Below, in pieces: positions 17,712 to 26,804 of a stretch of 64,000 nt of DNA (its first letter is position 1; each line of letters begins with the position of its first letter). Source of the DNA: Candidatus Borkfalkia excrementavium (GTDB lineage: Bacteria; Bacillota; Clostridia; Christensenellales; Borkfalkiaceae); NCBI GenBank assembly GCA_019115945.1, contig DXCO01000037.1:62001-126000 (forward strand), given 5' to 3'. The notes under the pieces were generated by a model that saw only the letters and a program-made list of their open reading frames with translations, was not told where the DNA came from and searched no databases. Position numbers and translations under genes: made by a program.

Positions 17712-18759
17712 AATCACCGGTAAAAAATGTCTCCTCATCAGCCTCGCAGTGAGCCTTGCGCTCATTATTGCGGGCGCGTTCGTGTTCGGGTTTATCGGAT
17801 TCAATCCCGATTCCGTCACGAAAGATTATTCCAAAGTAGAAGTTTCCTACTACGGCAACCAACTCAACAGCGACGATTTTCTCGCGGAGATCGAAAGCCT
17901 GTGCGCCGATACGATCGAAGACGGCGGATATAAAATATCCGAAACGCGCCGTTCGGACGAAGCGTCGGGCAGCAAGCGCCTGTTCGAGTTTATTCTCGGC
18001 AGCGATCTTACCGCGGAACAGTCGGCGTCTCTCGTGTCCGATCTGGAAACGGCATTGCGCGCGAAAACAGTGAGCGGCGATGTCACCGTGGCCGAGGACG
18101 ACGACGTGACGGTCGCATATATTTCAGACGTCGAATATGTTCCTCATTACGAATATATCTGGCGCACGGCGATCGGCGGAGGGGCCGCGCTCGTCCTGCT
18201 CTTCGCGTATGTTGCCATCCGCTTTAAGGTCGGCATGGGCGTAACGTCGCTCGTCGCCGCCGTGCATGACGTTCTTCTGACGCTTGCCCTCATTGCGCTT
18301 TTCAGGATCCCGATGAGCACGGCAGTGATCGGCATCGCGGCATGTTCGCTGCTCCTGTCTGTGTTTATGAACCTTTTCGTATTCGGCAGAATGCGCAAGG
18401 ATTTCAAATTAGAAGAGAGAAAAGATCTTCCCGCGCGCGAAAACGTGGAACTTTCCGCGGCGGAAAGCAGAAAGGGCATCTGTATTACGGCGATCCTTGC
18501 GGCGTCCGTTTTCGTGGTGCTGGGCGTGATCGGCGCGATCACCGGACTGAACCTGCTTTGGTTCATGCTCGGTTCGCTCGTGGCGGTAGGCGTATCGGTC
18601 TATTCCTCGCTCGTACTGTCTCCCGCGATCTATGCGCGCATCAAAGAAAAATCAGACGCTGCCCGCGCAAGAAAAGCGAAATACAATTACGAATCTGAAA
18701 AGAAAAACAAAAAGGCCGCAAAATCCGCCGAGAAAGCGGAGCCGGTCAGCGAATCTTAA
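17704..18759 (+). CDS. secF: Protein translocase subunit SecF
   Basis: 351 residues, overlapping secD by 8 bases. One N-terminal helix (about 10-33), an extracytoplasmic domain, and five helices from about residue 150 with the SecF motif LVAAVHDVLLTLALIALFRI. The early GIDFxGG motif is degenerate (GFNPDSVTKDYSKVEV). A 40-residue basic tail (RARKAKYNYESEKKNKKAAK) follows the last helix and may touch the ribosome or membrane surface. It forms the SecDF complex with the preceding gene and acts with YajC. Confidence 0.9.
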   Translation: MSKITGKKCLLISLAVSLALIIAGAFVFGFIGFNPDSVTKDYSKVEVSYYGNQLNSDDFLAEIESLCADTIEDGGYKISETRRSDEASGSKRLFEFILGSDLTAEQSASLVSDLETALRAKTVSGDVTVAEDDDVTVAYISDVEYVPHYEYIWRTAIGGGAALVLLFAYVAIRFKVGMGVTSLVAAVHDVLLTLALIALFRIPMSTAVIGIAACSLLLSVFMNLFVFGRMRKDFKLEERKDLPARENVELSAAESRKGICITAILAASVFVVLGVIGAITGLNLLWFMLGSLVAVGVSVYSSLVLSPAIYARIKEKSDAARARKAKYNYESEKKNKKAAKSAEKAEPVSES

Positions 18760-18769
18760 ATTACGGCAT

Positions 18770-18802
18770 AAAAGGGCGGGCGGTTGACCCGCCCTTTTGT
18801 TT
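18770..18802 (+). terminator. Intrinsic terminator after secF
   Basis: An 11-bp stem (18770-18780 with 18788-18798) ends in a T-rich run. recJ starts 34 bases later. Confidence 0.75.
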
Positions 18803-18835
18803 TGATTTGCCCGCGTCGGGCAAAGGGGCTCTGCC

Positions 18836-21148
18836 ATGAAACGGATCGTCCCGGAATTTACCTTTTCCGACGAACAACTGGATAGAGTGAAGGCAGTCGC
18901 CGCCGCCTGCAACGTACGGGAACTGACGGCGAAGATCCTGTTTGCCCGCGGCGCGGATACGCCCGAAAAGGCGGAGAGGTTTCTTTCTCCGTCCAAAAAA
19001 CATTTTCTTTCTCCCTTTCTGATGAGCGGCATGCGCGAACTGGTCGATGCGATCGGCCGCGTAAAGGAAAAGGGCGGGTTGATCGCGGTGTTCGGAGATT
19101 ACGATGCGGACGGCATCTGCGCGGCCTCTATTCTGACTTCCTCGCTCAAGGCTGCGGGGGCGAACTGCTTTGCCTATATTCCCGAGCGGGAAGAGGGCTA
19201 CGGCATGCGCCGCGAGTCTTTGGAAAAAATCATTTCCGAACGGACGCCCGATCTGTTCGTCACGGTCGACTGCGGCGTGAGCAACCGGGAAGAGGTCGCC
19301 TTCATCCGGTCTCGCGGCATTCCCGTCATCGTGACCGATCATCACGAGTTGCCCCCTTCGCTTCCCGATTGTACGATCGTCAATCCGAAAATAGAGGACG
19401 ATTATCCCTACGACAATCTTTGCGGCGCGGGTGTCGCGTTCAAGATCGCCTGCGCGCTTTTGGGCGAAAAGGCATACAGTCTGCTCGATCTTGCGGCGAT
19501 CGCTACGGTTGCGGACAGCGTTCCTCTCACGGGCGAAAACAGAGACATCGTGGCCGAAGGCCTCAGGCTGATCAACAGGAAACCCCGCCTTGCCGTCAAA
19601 TATCTGTTCGGCGGAAAATCGGGAGACGTCACGGCGCAATCGCTCGCATTCACAGTCGCGCCGCGCATCAACGCGGCGGGCAGGATGGGGGACGCGAATT
19701 GTGCGCTCAGGCTGTTCACGAGCGAAGATTCCGCCGAAATTTATGATCTTGCGTCCAGGCTCAACGCCTTCAACATCGAACGCCAGCAAGTGTGCGACGA
19801 GGTATATAAGAGCGCAAAGCGAAGGCTGGAAGAGGGGGGCGCGTACGAAAGCGCCATCCTGCTCGCGGACGAATCGTGGAGCACGGGGCTGGTGGGCATC
19901 GTCGCGGCGAAACTTGCGGAAGAATTCAACCGCCCCTGCATCCTGTTCGTGAAAAACGGCGATATTCTCAAAGGGTCCGCGCGCACGAACGAAAACGTGA
20001 ATATTTACGAGGCGCTCAAGGCGTGTTCCGGACTTCTCGCCGAATTCGGCGGCCATGCGCAGGCGGCGGGCGTGAAGGTCACGGAAGAAAATTTCCCCGT
20101 TTTCAGGCAGGCGTTTTGCCGCTATATCGACGAGCATTACAGCGCGGAGGATTTTATTCCCTCGATCGGCGTCGCCGCAGAGGCCGATTTCGTATTCGAT
20201 ACGGCGCTGGCGCGCGAGATCGAGCGGCTGGAACCGTTCGGGGTGGGGAATAAAAAGCCGCTGTTTTCGCTTGCCGCGGGCGCGTTGCCTGCGCGCAGGC
20301 TCAGGGACGGCTCTCCGCATATCTCCGTCGGGGCGAAGCAGTTGGAACTGATCTGGTTCGGGGGAGAGCGGGCTCTTCCTCTGATCGAAGCGGATCTGAA
20401 AAAGACGTTCGTTTTCGAATGCGGCGTCTCTTCTTTCCGCGGAGAATCGCATGCCCGCGGGATCGTAAAAGACATGATCTGCGCGCCGCACGGCGCAGAG
20501 AACGCCCGGCTGTATCTGTTCCGCAACGAACTTCTGCGGCTGAAAAGCGCGCCGGCAGAAGTCTCGCCCGAATACCTTTCTGCAAAAGATCTTCGGGAGG
20601 AGATCCTGCGCCGGCGATCTGCGTGCAGATACGGGCTTCTGCTGATCGCAAGCGAGAAGGTCCCCGAAGAATTCAAAGAGGCCGCAGCGGGGCTGGATGC
20701 GGATATTTTCCGCCTTTCCACCTCCAATGCGGGGAACGCGGTGCTCATTTCGCCCGCCGCGGACGCCGCGCTCGACTACTATCGTTGCGTCGCCTATCTG
20801 GACGAGCCCGCCGATTTCAACGTGGCGGCTCTTACAGGAAAACGCGTATTGGTCAACGGAGAGCGTTGCGGCTACGGATCTTTGGCCGCGCTCGATGTAT
20901 CCCGCAGTACGATGGGGGAGATCTATCGGGCTCTGCGCAGCGGCCCGACGGGGGAAAACAGCATAGCGCTCGCCCTTTCTTCCGATAGCGGGTTTTCGCC
21001 CGAGCAGGTGATTTTTGCGGCGGAAGTGTTTGCCGAACTCGGCCTGATCCGCTTCGGCGGAGGAAAAATGTCGGTCGTGAAGAACAGGAAATCCGACCTT
21101 GCCCTGTCAGCGATCTACAGGAGCGTATGCGCATTGAAGGAGAGATGA
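18836..21148 (+). CDS. recJ: Single-stranded-DNA-specific exonuclease RecJ
   Basis: 770 residues. A DHH phosphoesterase with the manganese motifs DYDADG (88-93), VDCGVSN (144-150) and DHH (168-170). The DHHA1 half contains the conserved GRMGDAN and FGGHAQAAGV blocks. An OB domain and a roughly 200-residue C-terminal extension, as in Bacillus-type long RecJ, follow. It degrades single-stranded DNA 5'-3' in recombination and mismatch repair. relA begins 2 bases after its stop, so the two are co-transcribed. Confidence 0.93.
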   Translation: MKRIVPEFTFSDEQLDRVKAVAAACNVRELTAKILFARGADTPEKAERFLSPSKKHFLSPFLMSGMRELVDAIGRVKEKGGLIAVFGDYDADGICAASILTSSLKAAGANCFAYIPEREEGYGMRRESLEKIISERTPDLFVTVDCGVSNREEVAFIRSRGIPVIVTDHHELPPSLPDCTIVNPKIEDDYPYDNLCGAGVAFKIACALLGEKAYSLLDLAAIATVADSVPLTGENRDIVAEGLRLINRKPRLAVKYLFGGKSGDVTAQSLAFTVAPRINAAGRMGDANCALRLFTSEDSAEIYDLASRLNAFNIERQQVCDEVYKSAKRRLEEGGAYESAILLADESWSTGLVGIVAAKLAEEFNRPCILFVKNGDILKGSARTNENVNIYEALKACSGLLAEFGGHAQAAGVKVTEENFPVFRQAFCRYIDEHYSAEDFIPSIGVAAEADFVFDTALAREIERLEPFGVGNKKPLFSLAAGALPARRLRDGSPHISVGAKQLELIWFGGERALPLIEADLKKTFVFECGVSSFRGESHARGIVKDMICAPHGAENARLYLFRNELLRLKSAPAEVSPEYLSAKDLREEILRRRSACRYGLLLIASEKVPEEFKEAAAGLDADIFRLSTSNAGNAVLISPAADAALDYYRCVAYLDEPADFNVAALTGKRVLVNGERCGYGSLAALDVSRSTMGEIYRALRSGPTGENSIALALSSDSGFSPEQVIFAAEVFAELGLIRFGGGKMSVVKNRKSDLALSAIYRSVCALKER

Positions 21149-21149
21149 T

Positions 21150-23291
21150 ATGAATACCGTATTGCAGACGATATATGACAATTATACGGGAAAAGACCGC
21201 GAACTGCTCGTCCGCGCGTATCATTTTGCCGAAGAGGCGCACAGCGGCCAGAAACGCGCGTCCGGAGAGGCTTATTTTATCCATCCGTGCGCGGTTGCGC
21301 AGATTTTGATCGAGTTGGGGCTGGACAGCGCGACCGTGGCCGCCGCATTCCTGCACGACGTCATCGAAGATACGCCCGTTTCCGAAGAGGACATCCGCAA
21401 AGAGTTCGGAGAAGAGATCCTCGGCCTCGTCGCGGGCGTGACGAAACTGGATAAGATCGTTTTCAAATCGCAGGAGGAGGAAGAGGCGGAAAATTTCCGC
21501 AAGATCTTCGTTGCGATGGCAAAGGATATCCGCGTGATCATCATCAAACTTGCCGACCGCCTGCACAATATGCGCTCGCTGAATTTTCTTTCCAAAGAGC
21601 GGCAGGTGCGCATGGCGCGGGAAACGCTGGATATTTATACTCCGCTCGCCGGCAGGCTCGGTATTTCGCAGATCAAGTGCGAACTTGAAGACCTGTGCCT
21701 GAAATATCTCGAACCGGAAGCGTACGAATTTCTCGTGGAAAACATTCATCAGAAGTTGTACGAGCGGCATAATTTCGTCGATTCCGTCGTCAAAGAGATC
21801 AAGGGGATCCTTGAAGAGAGCAAGATAGAGGGAGAAGTGTTCGGCAGGCCCAAACATTTTTATTCCATCTATAAAAAAATGAAGACGCAGAACAAGACGC
21901 TCGATCAGATCTACGACCTGACGGCGGTGCGCGTCATCGTAGGTACGGTGGACGAATGTTACGAGGTGTTCGGCAAGATCCATAAAAAGTGGAAGCCCAT
22001 TCCCGGGCGCATCAAAGATTACATCGCCACGCCCAAGGCGAACATGTATCAGTCGCTGCACACGACCGTCGTGACCAATTTCGGCCAGCCGTTCGAAATA
22101 CAGATCCGCACCTTCGAAATGCACCGCGTCGCCGAATTCGGTATCGCGGCGCACTGGAAGTATAAAGAAAAAAAGTCGGAGGATTCTACCTTCACCGAAC
22201 GGCTTTCGTGGATCCGCGAGGTGCTCGACTGGGAGGGCGGGCTCAAGGATTCGAAAGAGTTCATGCAGTCGCTTAAAACGGAACTTTACAGCAACGAACT
22301 TTTAGTGTTCACGCCGAAGGGTAAGGTCATTTCTCTCCCGAAAGACGCCACGCCCATCGATTTTGCCTACGCCATACACAGCGAGATCGGCAACCGCTGC
22401 ACGGGCGCGCGCGTCAACGGAAAGATCGTACCGCTCAACTCCGCTCTGCAGACGGGCGACGTCGTGGAGATCATCACCTCCGCAAGTTCGAAGGGCCCTT
22501 CTTGGGACTGGCTGAAGATCGTCAAATCTTCCAGCGCCCGCGCGAAGATCAAGCAGTTCTTCAAGCGCGAAATGAAGGAGGAAAACGTAAAACTCGGCAA
22601 GAGCATGCTCGAGCAGGAGGCGAAGCGGCGCGGGTACAATCTTTCGGATATCCTCACCGAGCAAAGTTTTCAGAAGGTGTCCGAAAAGTTCTCCTTTGCC
22701 AGCCACGACGAGATGTTTGCGTCCGTCGGTTACGGCGCCGTAACGGTCAATCAGGTCTTATACAAACTGATCGACTTTTATAAAAAAGAAATTCCGAAAG
22801 AGGTTGTCTATCGCGGCAGCAATCTTCCCAACGATTCGGGCGGCGTTGTCGTAAAGGGGATGAGCGGACTTCTGACGCGCTTTGCGGGGTGCTGCAACCC
22901 CGTACCCGGCGACGAGATCGTGGGGTTCGTGTCCAGGGGGCGCGGCGTGGTCATACACCGTGCCGACTGCCCGAACGTGAAAGATCTGGAAAAGGAAGAG
23001 GGCAGGCTCCTGCCCGCCGAATGGTCCGCCGCCGCGCAGGAGGGCAGGTTCGTCGCGGGCATCGTGATCAAGGCGAAAGATCAGGGCGTTGCTCTTTCCG
23101 TGCTCACGAGCGTGGTCGCCGACATGCGCCTCGTCATTACGGGCGTGACCTCCCGTTTCGATAAAAACAAAGACGCCGTGATCGAGGCGAACATCCGCCT
23201 GAACGGAAAGCAGGATATCGATCTTCTCATCAAAAAGATCAACGCCGACGAGCGCATCGACGAGGTGTACCGCACGGCGACCAACCAGTAA
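21150..23291 (+). CDS. relA: Bifunctional (p)ppGpp synthetase/hydrolase RelA/SpoT (Rel)
   Basis: 713 residues, the size of a Gram-positive Rel. The HD hydrolase domain is intact (HDVIED, 69-74; LADRLHNM). The synthetase domain carries GRPKHFYSIYKKM, YDLTAVRVIV and YQSLHTTVV. A TGS domain (VFTPKGKVISLPKDATPIDFAYAIH), a zinc-finger/RIS region (AGCCNPVPGDEIVGFVSRGRGVVIHRADC) and a C-terminal ACT domain follow. It sets alarmone levels in amino acid starvation. The order recJ-relA-hydrolase-hemZ is a familiar Bacillota arrangement. Confidence 0.95.
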   Translation: MNTVLQTIYDNYTGKDRELLVRAYHFAEEAHSGQKRASGEAYFIHPCAVAQILIELGLDSATVAAAFLHDVIEDTPVSEEDIRKEFGEEILGLVAGVTKLDKIVFKSQEEEEAENFRKIFVAMAKDIRVIIIKLADRLHNMRSLNFLSKERQVRMARETLDIYTPLAGRLGISQIKCELEDLCLKYLEPEAYEFLVENIHQKLYERHNFVDSVVKEIKGILEESKIEGEVFGRPKHFYSIYKKMKTQNKTLDQIYDLTAVRVIVGTVDECYEVFGKIHKKWKPIPGRIKDYIATPKANMYQSLHTTVVTNFGQPFEIQIRTFEMHRVAEFGIAAHWKYKEKKSEDSTFTERLSWIREVLDWEGGLKDSKEFMQSLKTELYSNELLVFTPKGKVISLPKDATPIDFAYAIHSEIGNRCTGARVNGKIVPLNSALQTGDVVEIITSASSKGPSWDWLKIVKSSSARAKIKQFFKREMKEENVKLGKSMLEQEAKRRGYNLSDILTEQSFQKVSEKFSFASHDEMFASVGYGAVTVNQVLYKLIDFYKKEIPKEVVYRGSNLPNDSGGVVVKGMSGLLTRFAGCCNPVPGDEIVGFVSRGRGVVIHRADCPNVKDLEKEEGRLLPAEWSAAAQEGRFVAGIVIKAKDQGVALSVLTSVVADMRLVITGVTSRFDKNKDAVIEANIRLNGKQDIDLLIKKINADERIDEVYRTATNQ

Positions 23292-23303
23292 AGAGGGCGC
23301 AAT

Positions 23304-23906
23304 ATGAAAATATACACCATTCCGGCGGGCGTTCTGCGGGCGAATTCCTACCTTTTGACAAAAGACGGAGAGAGCGGCGTTCTGATCGACTGCGGCGGGC
23401 CCGAACCCGTCGCGTTCGCAACAGAAAAGAAGATAAAAATCGAATACGTGCTTTTGACGCACGGGCATTTCGATCATATCGGCGGCTGCGCGGCCGCCCG
23501 ACGCGCCGGGGCGAAAATAGGGTGTTCGGAAAAAGAGCGGCCGCTCGTGTTTTCGGCAGCAAATCTGGCTGGCATATCGGGCGTGCGCGTTCCCGATTTT
23601 GCCATTGATTTTACTTTCCGCGGCGGCGATTGTCTGTCTTTGTGCGGTATGGACTTTCAGGTGATCGAAACGCCCGGGCACACGCCGGGCGGCGCGTGTT
23701 TTCTTGCGGAAAACGCCCTTTTCACGGGCGACACGCTGTTTTGCCGCAGCGTGGGCAGAACGGACTTTCCCGGCGGGGATGCGGGCGCGCTCCGCGAAAG
23801 CCTGCGCACGCTGTTTGCGCTTTCGGGCGATCCGGAAGTATATCCGGGACACGACGAGCAGACTTCTCTGGAAGAAGAGCGCCTGCACAATCCTTACGCG
23901 ATGTAA
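23304..23906 (+). CDS. Metallo-beta-lactamase-fold hydrolase (glyoxalase II-like)
   Basis: 200 residues. The zinc motif THGHFDHIGG (52-61), the third-ligand block IETPGHTPGGACF, the TGDTLFCRSVGRTDF segment and the final PGHDEQTSLEEE define the glyoxalase II/YqgX-type branch of the fold. The substrate is probably a thioester or similar small ester. It lies 12 bases after relA and 30 before hemZ in a conserved Bacillota neighbourhood, which suggests housekeeping detoxification. No signal peptide. Confidence 0.85.
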   Translation: MKIYTIPAGVLRANSYLLTKDGESGVLIDCGGPEPVAFATEKKIKIEYVLLTHGHFDHIGGCAAARRAGAKIGCSEKERPLVFSAANLAGISGVRVPDFAIDFTFRGGDCLSLCGMDFQVIETPGHTPGGACFLAENALFTGDTLFCRSVGRTDFPGGDAGALRESLRTLFALSGDPEVYPGHDEQTSLEEERLHNPYAM

Positions 23907-23936
23907 CGTGATTCTGCTGTGCAGAAAGGTTGAAAT

Positions 23937-25307
23937 ATGGTTGCGACGAATACCGAATTTTTACAGAACGAACTCAACGACGTGGCGCGCCTCTTCGATC
24001 GCGCGCCCGATATCGCGCACAATTTTCTGTATGCGGACGGAAATTTTCTGAATACCGTCATTGCGGAGGGAAAGGAATATACCTTTCGGGAAACGTGCGC
24101 CTGCAAAGACGAGGTGGAATTCAGGCGCTACGCAAAGCGCTTTGCAAAACTTGCCGTCTACGAGGTGCTCAGCGGCCTTTGCGGCAAGCGGATGCCGTGG
24201 GGGAGCCTGACGGGCATCCGCCCCACGAAACTTGCCTATTCCGAACTTGCGGCGGGCAGAGATTTCCGCCCCCTGTTCCGCAAATTCGGCGTGAGCGAGG
24301 AAAATATTTCTCTCATATCCGACGTGCTTTGTTCGCAGGAAGGCATTTACGGCGAAAAAGAGGGGGACGCCGATTTGTACATAGGGATCCCGTTTTGTCC
24401 CACAAAGTGCAATTACTGTTCTTTTATCACGGCGGATATCCGCTATACGGAAAAATTTCTGCCCGACTATCTGTCCGCTCTGGAAGAGGAGATCTATGCC
24501 TGCAAGGGGCTTTTCAAGCGGCTGAAAAGCGCGTATATAGGGGGCGGAACGCCGCTCGTGCTTGAAGCGAACCAACTCGAGCGCGTCCTGCGCGCCGCAG
24601 CGTCGCTGATCCCCGAAGGGACGGAATACACCGTAGAGGCAGGGCGGCCGGACGTTTTTACCGATGAAAAACTCGCCCTTTTGCGCGATTACGGCGTAAC
24701 CCGCGTTTGCGTCAATCCGCAGACCTTTTCCGACGCCACGCTCGAGCGTATCGGCAGAAAGCACACGGCGGCGGATGTCTGCCGCGCGTTCGGAATGGCT
24801 GCAAAATACAATTTTCAGATCAACTGCGATCTCATCGCGGGGCTGACGGGCGAAACGGTCGCCGAATTTTCGGACAGCGTGGACAGGGCGATCTCCCTTT
24901 CTCCCGACAATATCACCGTGCATACGCTTTGCCTGAAAAAGGGCGCGAAACTCAAAGAGGAAGAGAGCCGCCTGAACGTCGACGGCATTGAAAAGATGAT
25001 CGCTCTTTCCCGCGAAAAACTGTATGCGGCGGGGTATAAGCCCTATTATCTGTATCGCCAGAAGTACATGGCGGGCAACTGCGAAAACACGGGCTGGACG
25101 AAGCAAGGCGCCGCCTGCATCTATAACGTAGACGTCATGGAAGAGATCACGGACAATATCGCATGCGGCGCGAACGCGGTGTCAAAGCGCGTATGGTTCG
25201 AAGAAAATCGCATAGAGCGCATCGGCTCGCCCAAAGACATTCCCACTTATATCGCGAAAATCCGAAAGATTATCGAGGACAAACGCGCACTGTTTGGGCT
25301 GGGGTAA
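23937..25307 (+). CDS. hemZ: Oxygen-independent coproporphyrinogen dehydrogenase-like radical SAM protein HemZ
   Basis: 456 residues. The N-terminal 140 residues are the HemZ-specific domain. The radical SAM cluster is CPTKCNYC (Cys154, 158, 161). GGGTP, TVEAGRPD and NPQTFSDATL follow as in HemN-like enzymes, and the C-terminus has the HemZ pattern YLYRQKYMAGNCENTGW. It may oxidise coproporphyrinogen III without oxygen. No other heme genes are visible here, so a different anaerobic substrate is possible. It closes the relA-linked operon. Confidence 0.88.
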   Translation: MVATNTEFLQNELNDVARLFDRAPDIAHNFLYADGNFLNTVIAEGKEYTFRETCACKDEVEFRRYAKRFAKLAVYEVLSGLCGKRMPWGSLTGIRPTKLAYSELAAGRDFRPLFRKFGVSEENISLISDVLCSQEGIYGEKEGDADLYIGIPFCPTKCNYCSFITADIRYTEKFLPDYLSALEEEIYACKGLFKRLKSAYIGGGTPLVLEANQLERVLRAAASLIPEGTEYTVEAGRPDVFTDEKLALLRDYGVTRVCVNPQTFSDATLERIGRKHTAADVCRAFGMAAKYNFQINCDLIAGLTGETVAEFSDSVDRAISLSPDNITVHTLCLKKGAKLKEEESRLNVDGIEKMIALSREKLYAAGYKPYYLYRQKYMAGNCENTGWTKQGAACIYNVDVMEEITDNIACGANAVSKRVWFEENRIERIGSPKDIPTYIAKIRKIIEDKRALFGLG

Positions 25308-25330
25308 AAGAAACGCAGAATGTGGAACGG

Positions 25331-26062
25331 TTATTTCTTTTTGTTTTTGTTGCTATAATAAATAGCCCCAAATGTACAAATTATACTTACTGATATAACT
25401 CCAAAAATTAAGATTATTGAGCATATACGGAAAAGTGACAAATTGTTGGTCGCAAAGGAAACCATGTAACAAATGAGAAAAATTAAACATGCGCAGCAAA
25501 TAATCAGTAGACGGATGTTCTTTCTTCGTTTCTTTTTCTTTAACTGCTGTTGCTTTTCGTTTTCAATGCGCTCTAATTCCAAACGTCTGTCTTTTTCTAA
25601 TTGATTGCGCTTTGTCTGATACGGAAGATAAATTTCGTCAATCTTCTCTCGCTGTTCCCGCGAAGCTACTTTTTTAGCCTTTGCATAGTAATTGTAATGG
25701 GTGATATCTTCCAAGTCGGTAAAATTTTTAGTGGCCACTTTTACAAGCCCGAACCAGGCAAAACAGTCTGCGGGGTTGAGTTCTATCGCCTTTGAGTACG
25801 CCTCTTTTGCCTTATTAAAATCACTCAGCGATATAAAAATATCGCCGTTTTTTATGTATTCTTCCGCTTCCAGCGCGCTGCTGCCGTTAATATTTTTTGT
25901 TACATATTGAACGGTGCTGTAATTGTTGTTGATTTGGTAATTGTTGACGATATCCTGCGTCGTAAATTCCGATCCGCAAAATTCACATTTGCCTGTTTTG
26001 CTGTCGCTGTCGACCTGAATGGGTGCGCCGCAATTCGTGCAGTTTGTAGAAATTAAACTCAT
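25331..26062 (-). CDS. Zinc-ribbon, TPR and two-helix membrane protein
   Basis: 243 residues starting at MSLISTNCTNC, the ATG with an AGAGGTAG site; a longer upstream frame would overlap a terminator. A treble-clef zinc ribbon has Cys8, 11, 26 and 29 (CTNCGAP, CEFCGSEF). Residues about 66-110 form tetratricopeptide-like helices (SDFNKAKEAYSKAIELNPADCFAW). A highly charged helix (155-181) leads to two membrane helices (about 183-204 and 211-236). The ribbon and TPR face the cytoplasm, so it is probably a scaffold or sensor. The gene is AT-rich and is preceded by a structured leader with switchable terminator. Confidence 0.65.
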   Translation of the reverse strand: MSLISTNCTNCGAPIQVDSDSKTGKCEFCGSEFTTQDIVNNYQINNNYSTVQYVTKNINGSSALEAEEYIKNGDIFISLSDFNKAKEAYSKAIELNPADCFAWFGLVKVATKNFTDLEDITHYNYYAKAKKVASREQREKIDEIYLPYQTKRNQLEKDRRLELERIENEKQQQLKKKKRRKNIRLLIICCACLIFLICYMVSFATNNLSLFRICSIILIFGVISVSIICTFGAIYYSNKNKKK

Positions 26063-26078
26063 AATACTACCTCTGTAT

Positions 26079-26226
26079 AAAAAAATGCGCCCCATTGAGA
26101 GGCGCACCGAAAAATGCATCTCCCAATGTTGCTACACATCTTCGCCTATACAAGGAGAGTAGGAGAATACATTTTTACCAAAAGGGCAGTATTCTCCTTA
26201 TATAGGCGTATTCAGATGCGTAGCAA
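26079..26226 (-). promoter_or_regulatory. Structured leader RNA with terminator/antiterminator switch
   Basis: Transcription from the promoter at 26231-26259 should start at the base of a long imperfect hairpin (arms 26189-26226 and 26129-26170, loop 26171-26188). After it, an antiterminator stem (26115-26128 with 26093-26106, 13 of 14 positions paired) shares bases with a terminator stem (26099-26106 with 26086-26093, 5-base loop) followed by seven U (26079-26085). The two stems cannot coexist. This is the layout of a riboswitch or protein-controlled attenuator. No known aptamer signature (T-box, SAM, TPP and so on) is recognisable. It could also yield a roughly 145-nt small RNA. Confidence 0.7.
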
Positions 26227-26230
26227 AGTC

Positions 26231-26259
26231 AGTATAGCATAATCCGCATAAAAATTCAA
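26231..26259 (-). promoter_or_regulatory. Promoter of the structured leader and zinc-ribbon gene
   Basis: On the minus strand: TTGAAT (26254-26259), 17 bases, TATACT (26231-26236). The predicted start site coincides with the first bases of the leader hairpin. Confidence 0.8.
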
Positions 26260-26346
26260 CTTTTTATAAATAAAAACCAATTAATTCTTCAATATTGACC
26301 GGTACGGCCCTCTCCAAAAATATTTTCTCGTGCGGGGCATATTTTG

Positions 26347-26375
26347 TTTACTTTTCTTCCTGTTTGTGGTAAACT
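26347..26375 (+). promoter_or_regulatory. Probable rpsO promoter
   Basis: TTTACT (26347-26352), 17 bases, TAAACT (26370-26375). The roughly 75-base leader to rpsO contains small CG-rich hairpins (CGCGCTTTGTTTGCGCG), possibly an S15 autoregulatory site. Confidence 0.5.
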
Positions 26376-26456
26376 ATATGACGTACGTAATCAAGGCCGA
26401 GCGGATCTCCTCGCCGCGCTTTGTTTGCGCGAATAAAATTTCCAAGGAGTAAAACA

Positions 26457-26720
26457 ATGGAAAAGGAAAAGAAAACACAGATCATCAACGAGTACAAGCG
26501 TCACGACGGAGACACGGGGTCTTCCGAAGTGCAGATCGCGCTTCTCACCGAGCGCATCAATCATCTGAACGAGCATCTCAAAGAGCATCCGCACGACAAT
26601 CACAGCCGTCGCGGGCTTTTGAAAATGGTCGGGCAGCGCCGCGGACTTCTCGATTATATCAAATCGAAAGATATCGAAAAGTACAGGGACATTATCGCGC
26701 GTCTCGATTTAAGGAAATAA
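26457..26720 (+). CDS. rpsO: 30S ribosomal protein S15
   Basis: 87 residues from the ATG after CCAAGGAG. Classic S15 sequence: [53 protein letters not shown]. It binds the central 16S rRNA junction early in 30S assembly and usually represses its own message. It is followed by a terminator and then pnp, the conserved rpsO-pnp pair. Confidence 0.97.
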   Translation: MEKEKKTQIINEYKRHDGDTGSSEVQIALLTERINHLNEHLKEHPHDNHSRRGLLKMVGQRRGLLDYIKSKDIEKYRDIIARLDLRK

Positions 26721-26727
26721 GCGTATT

Positions 26728-26756
26728 AAAGGGCGGAGCAGGTGCTCGGCCCTTTT
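26728..26756 (+). terminator. Partial terminator between rpsO and pnp
   Basis: Stem AAAGGGC...GCCCTTT with an inner GAGCA/TGCTC extension is followed by TTTT. A short GGGGG/CCCCC hairpin (26767-26782) lies before the pnp ribosome site and could be an RNase processing target. Confidence 0.65.
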
Positions 26757-26804
26757 ATCGAATATAGGGGGTACAAGCCCCCGGAAAACGTAAGGAGTTA
26801 GAGA

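Noticed and set aside
18761-20491. 576-codon frame antisense to recJ
   Set aside because: recJ has DHH motifs and a normal length; the antisense frame has no recognisable domain or ribosome site.
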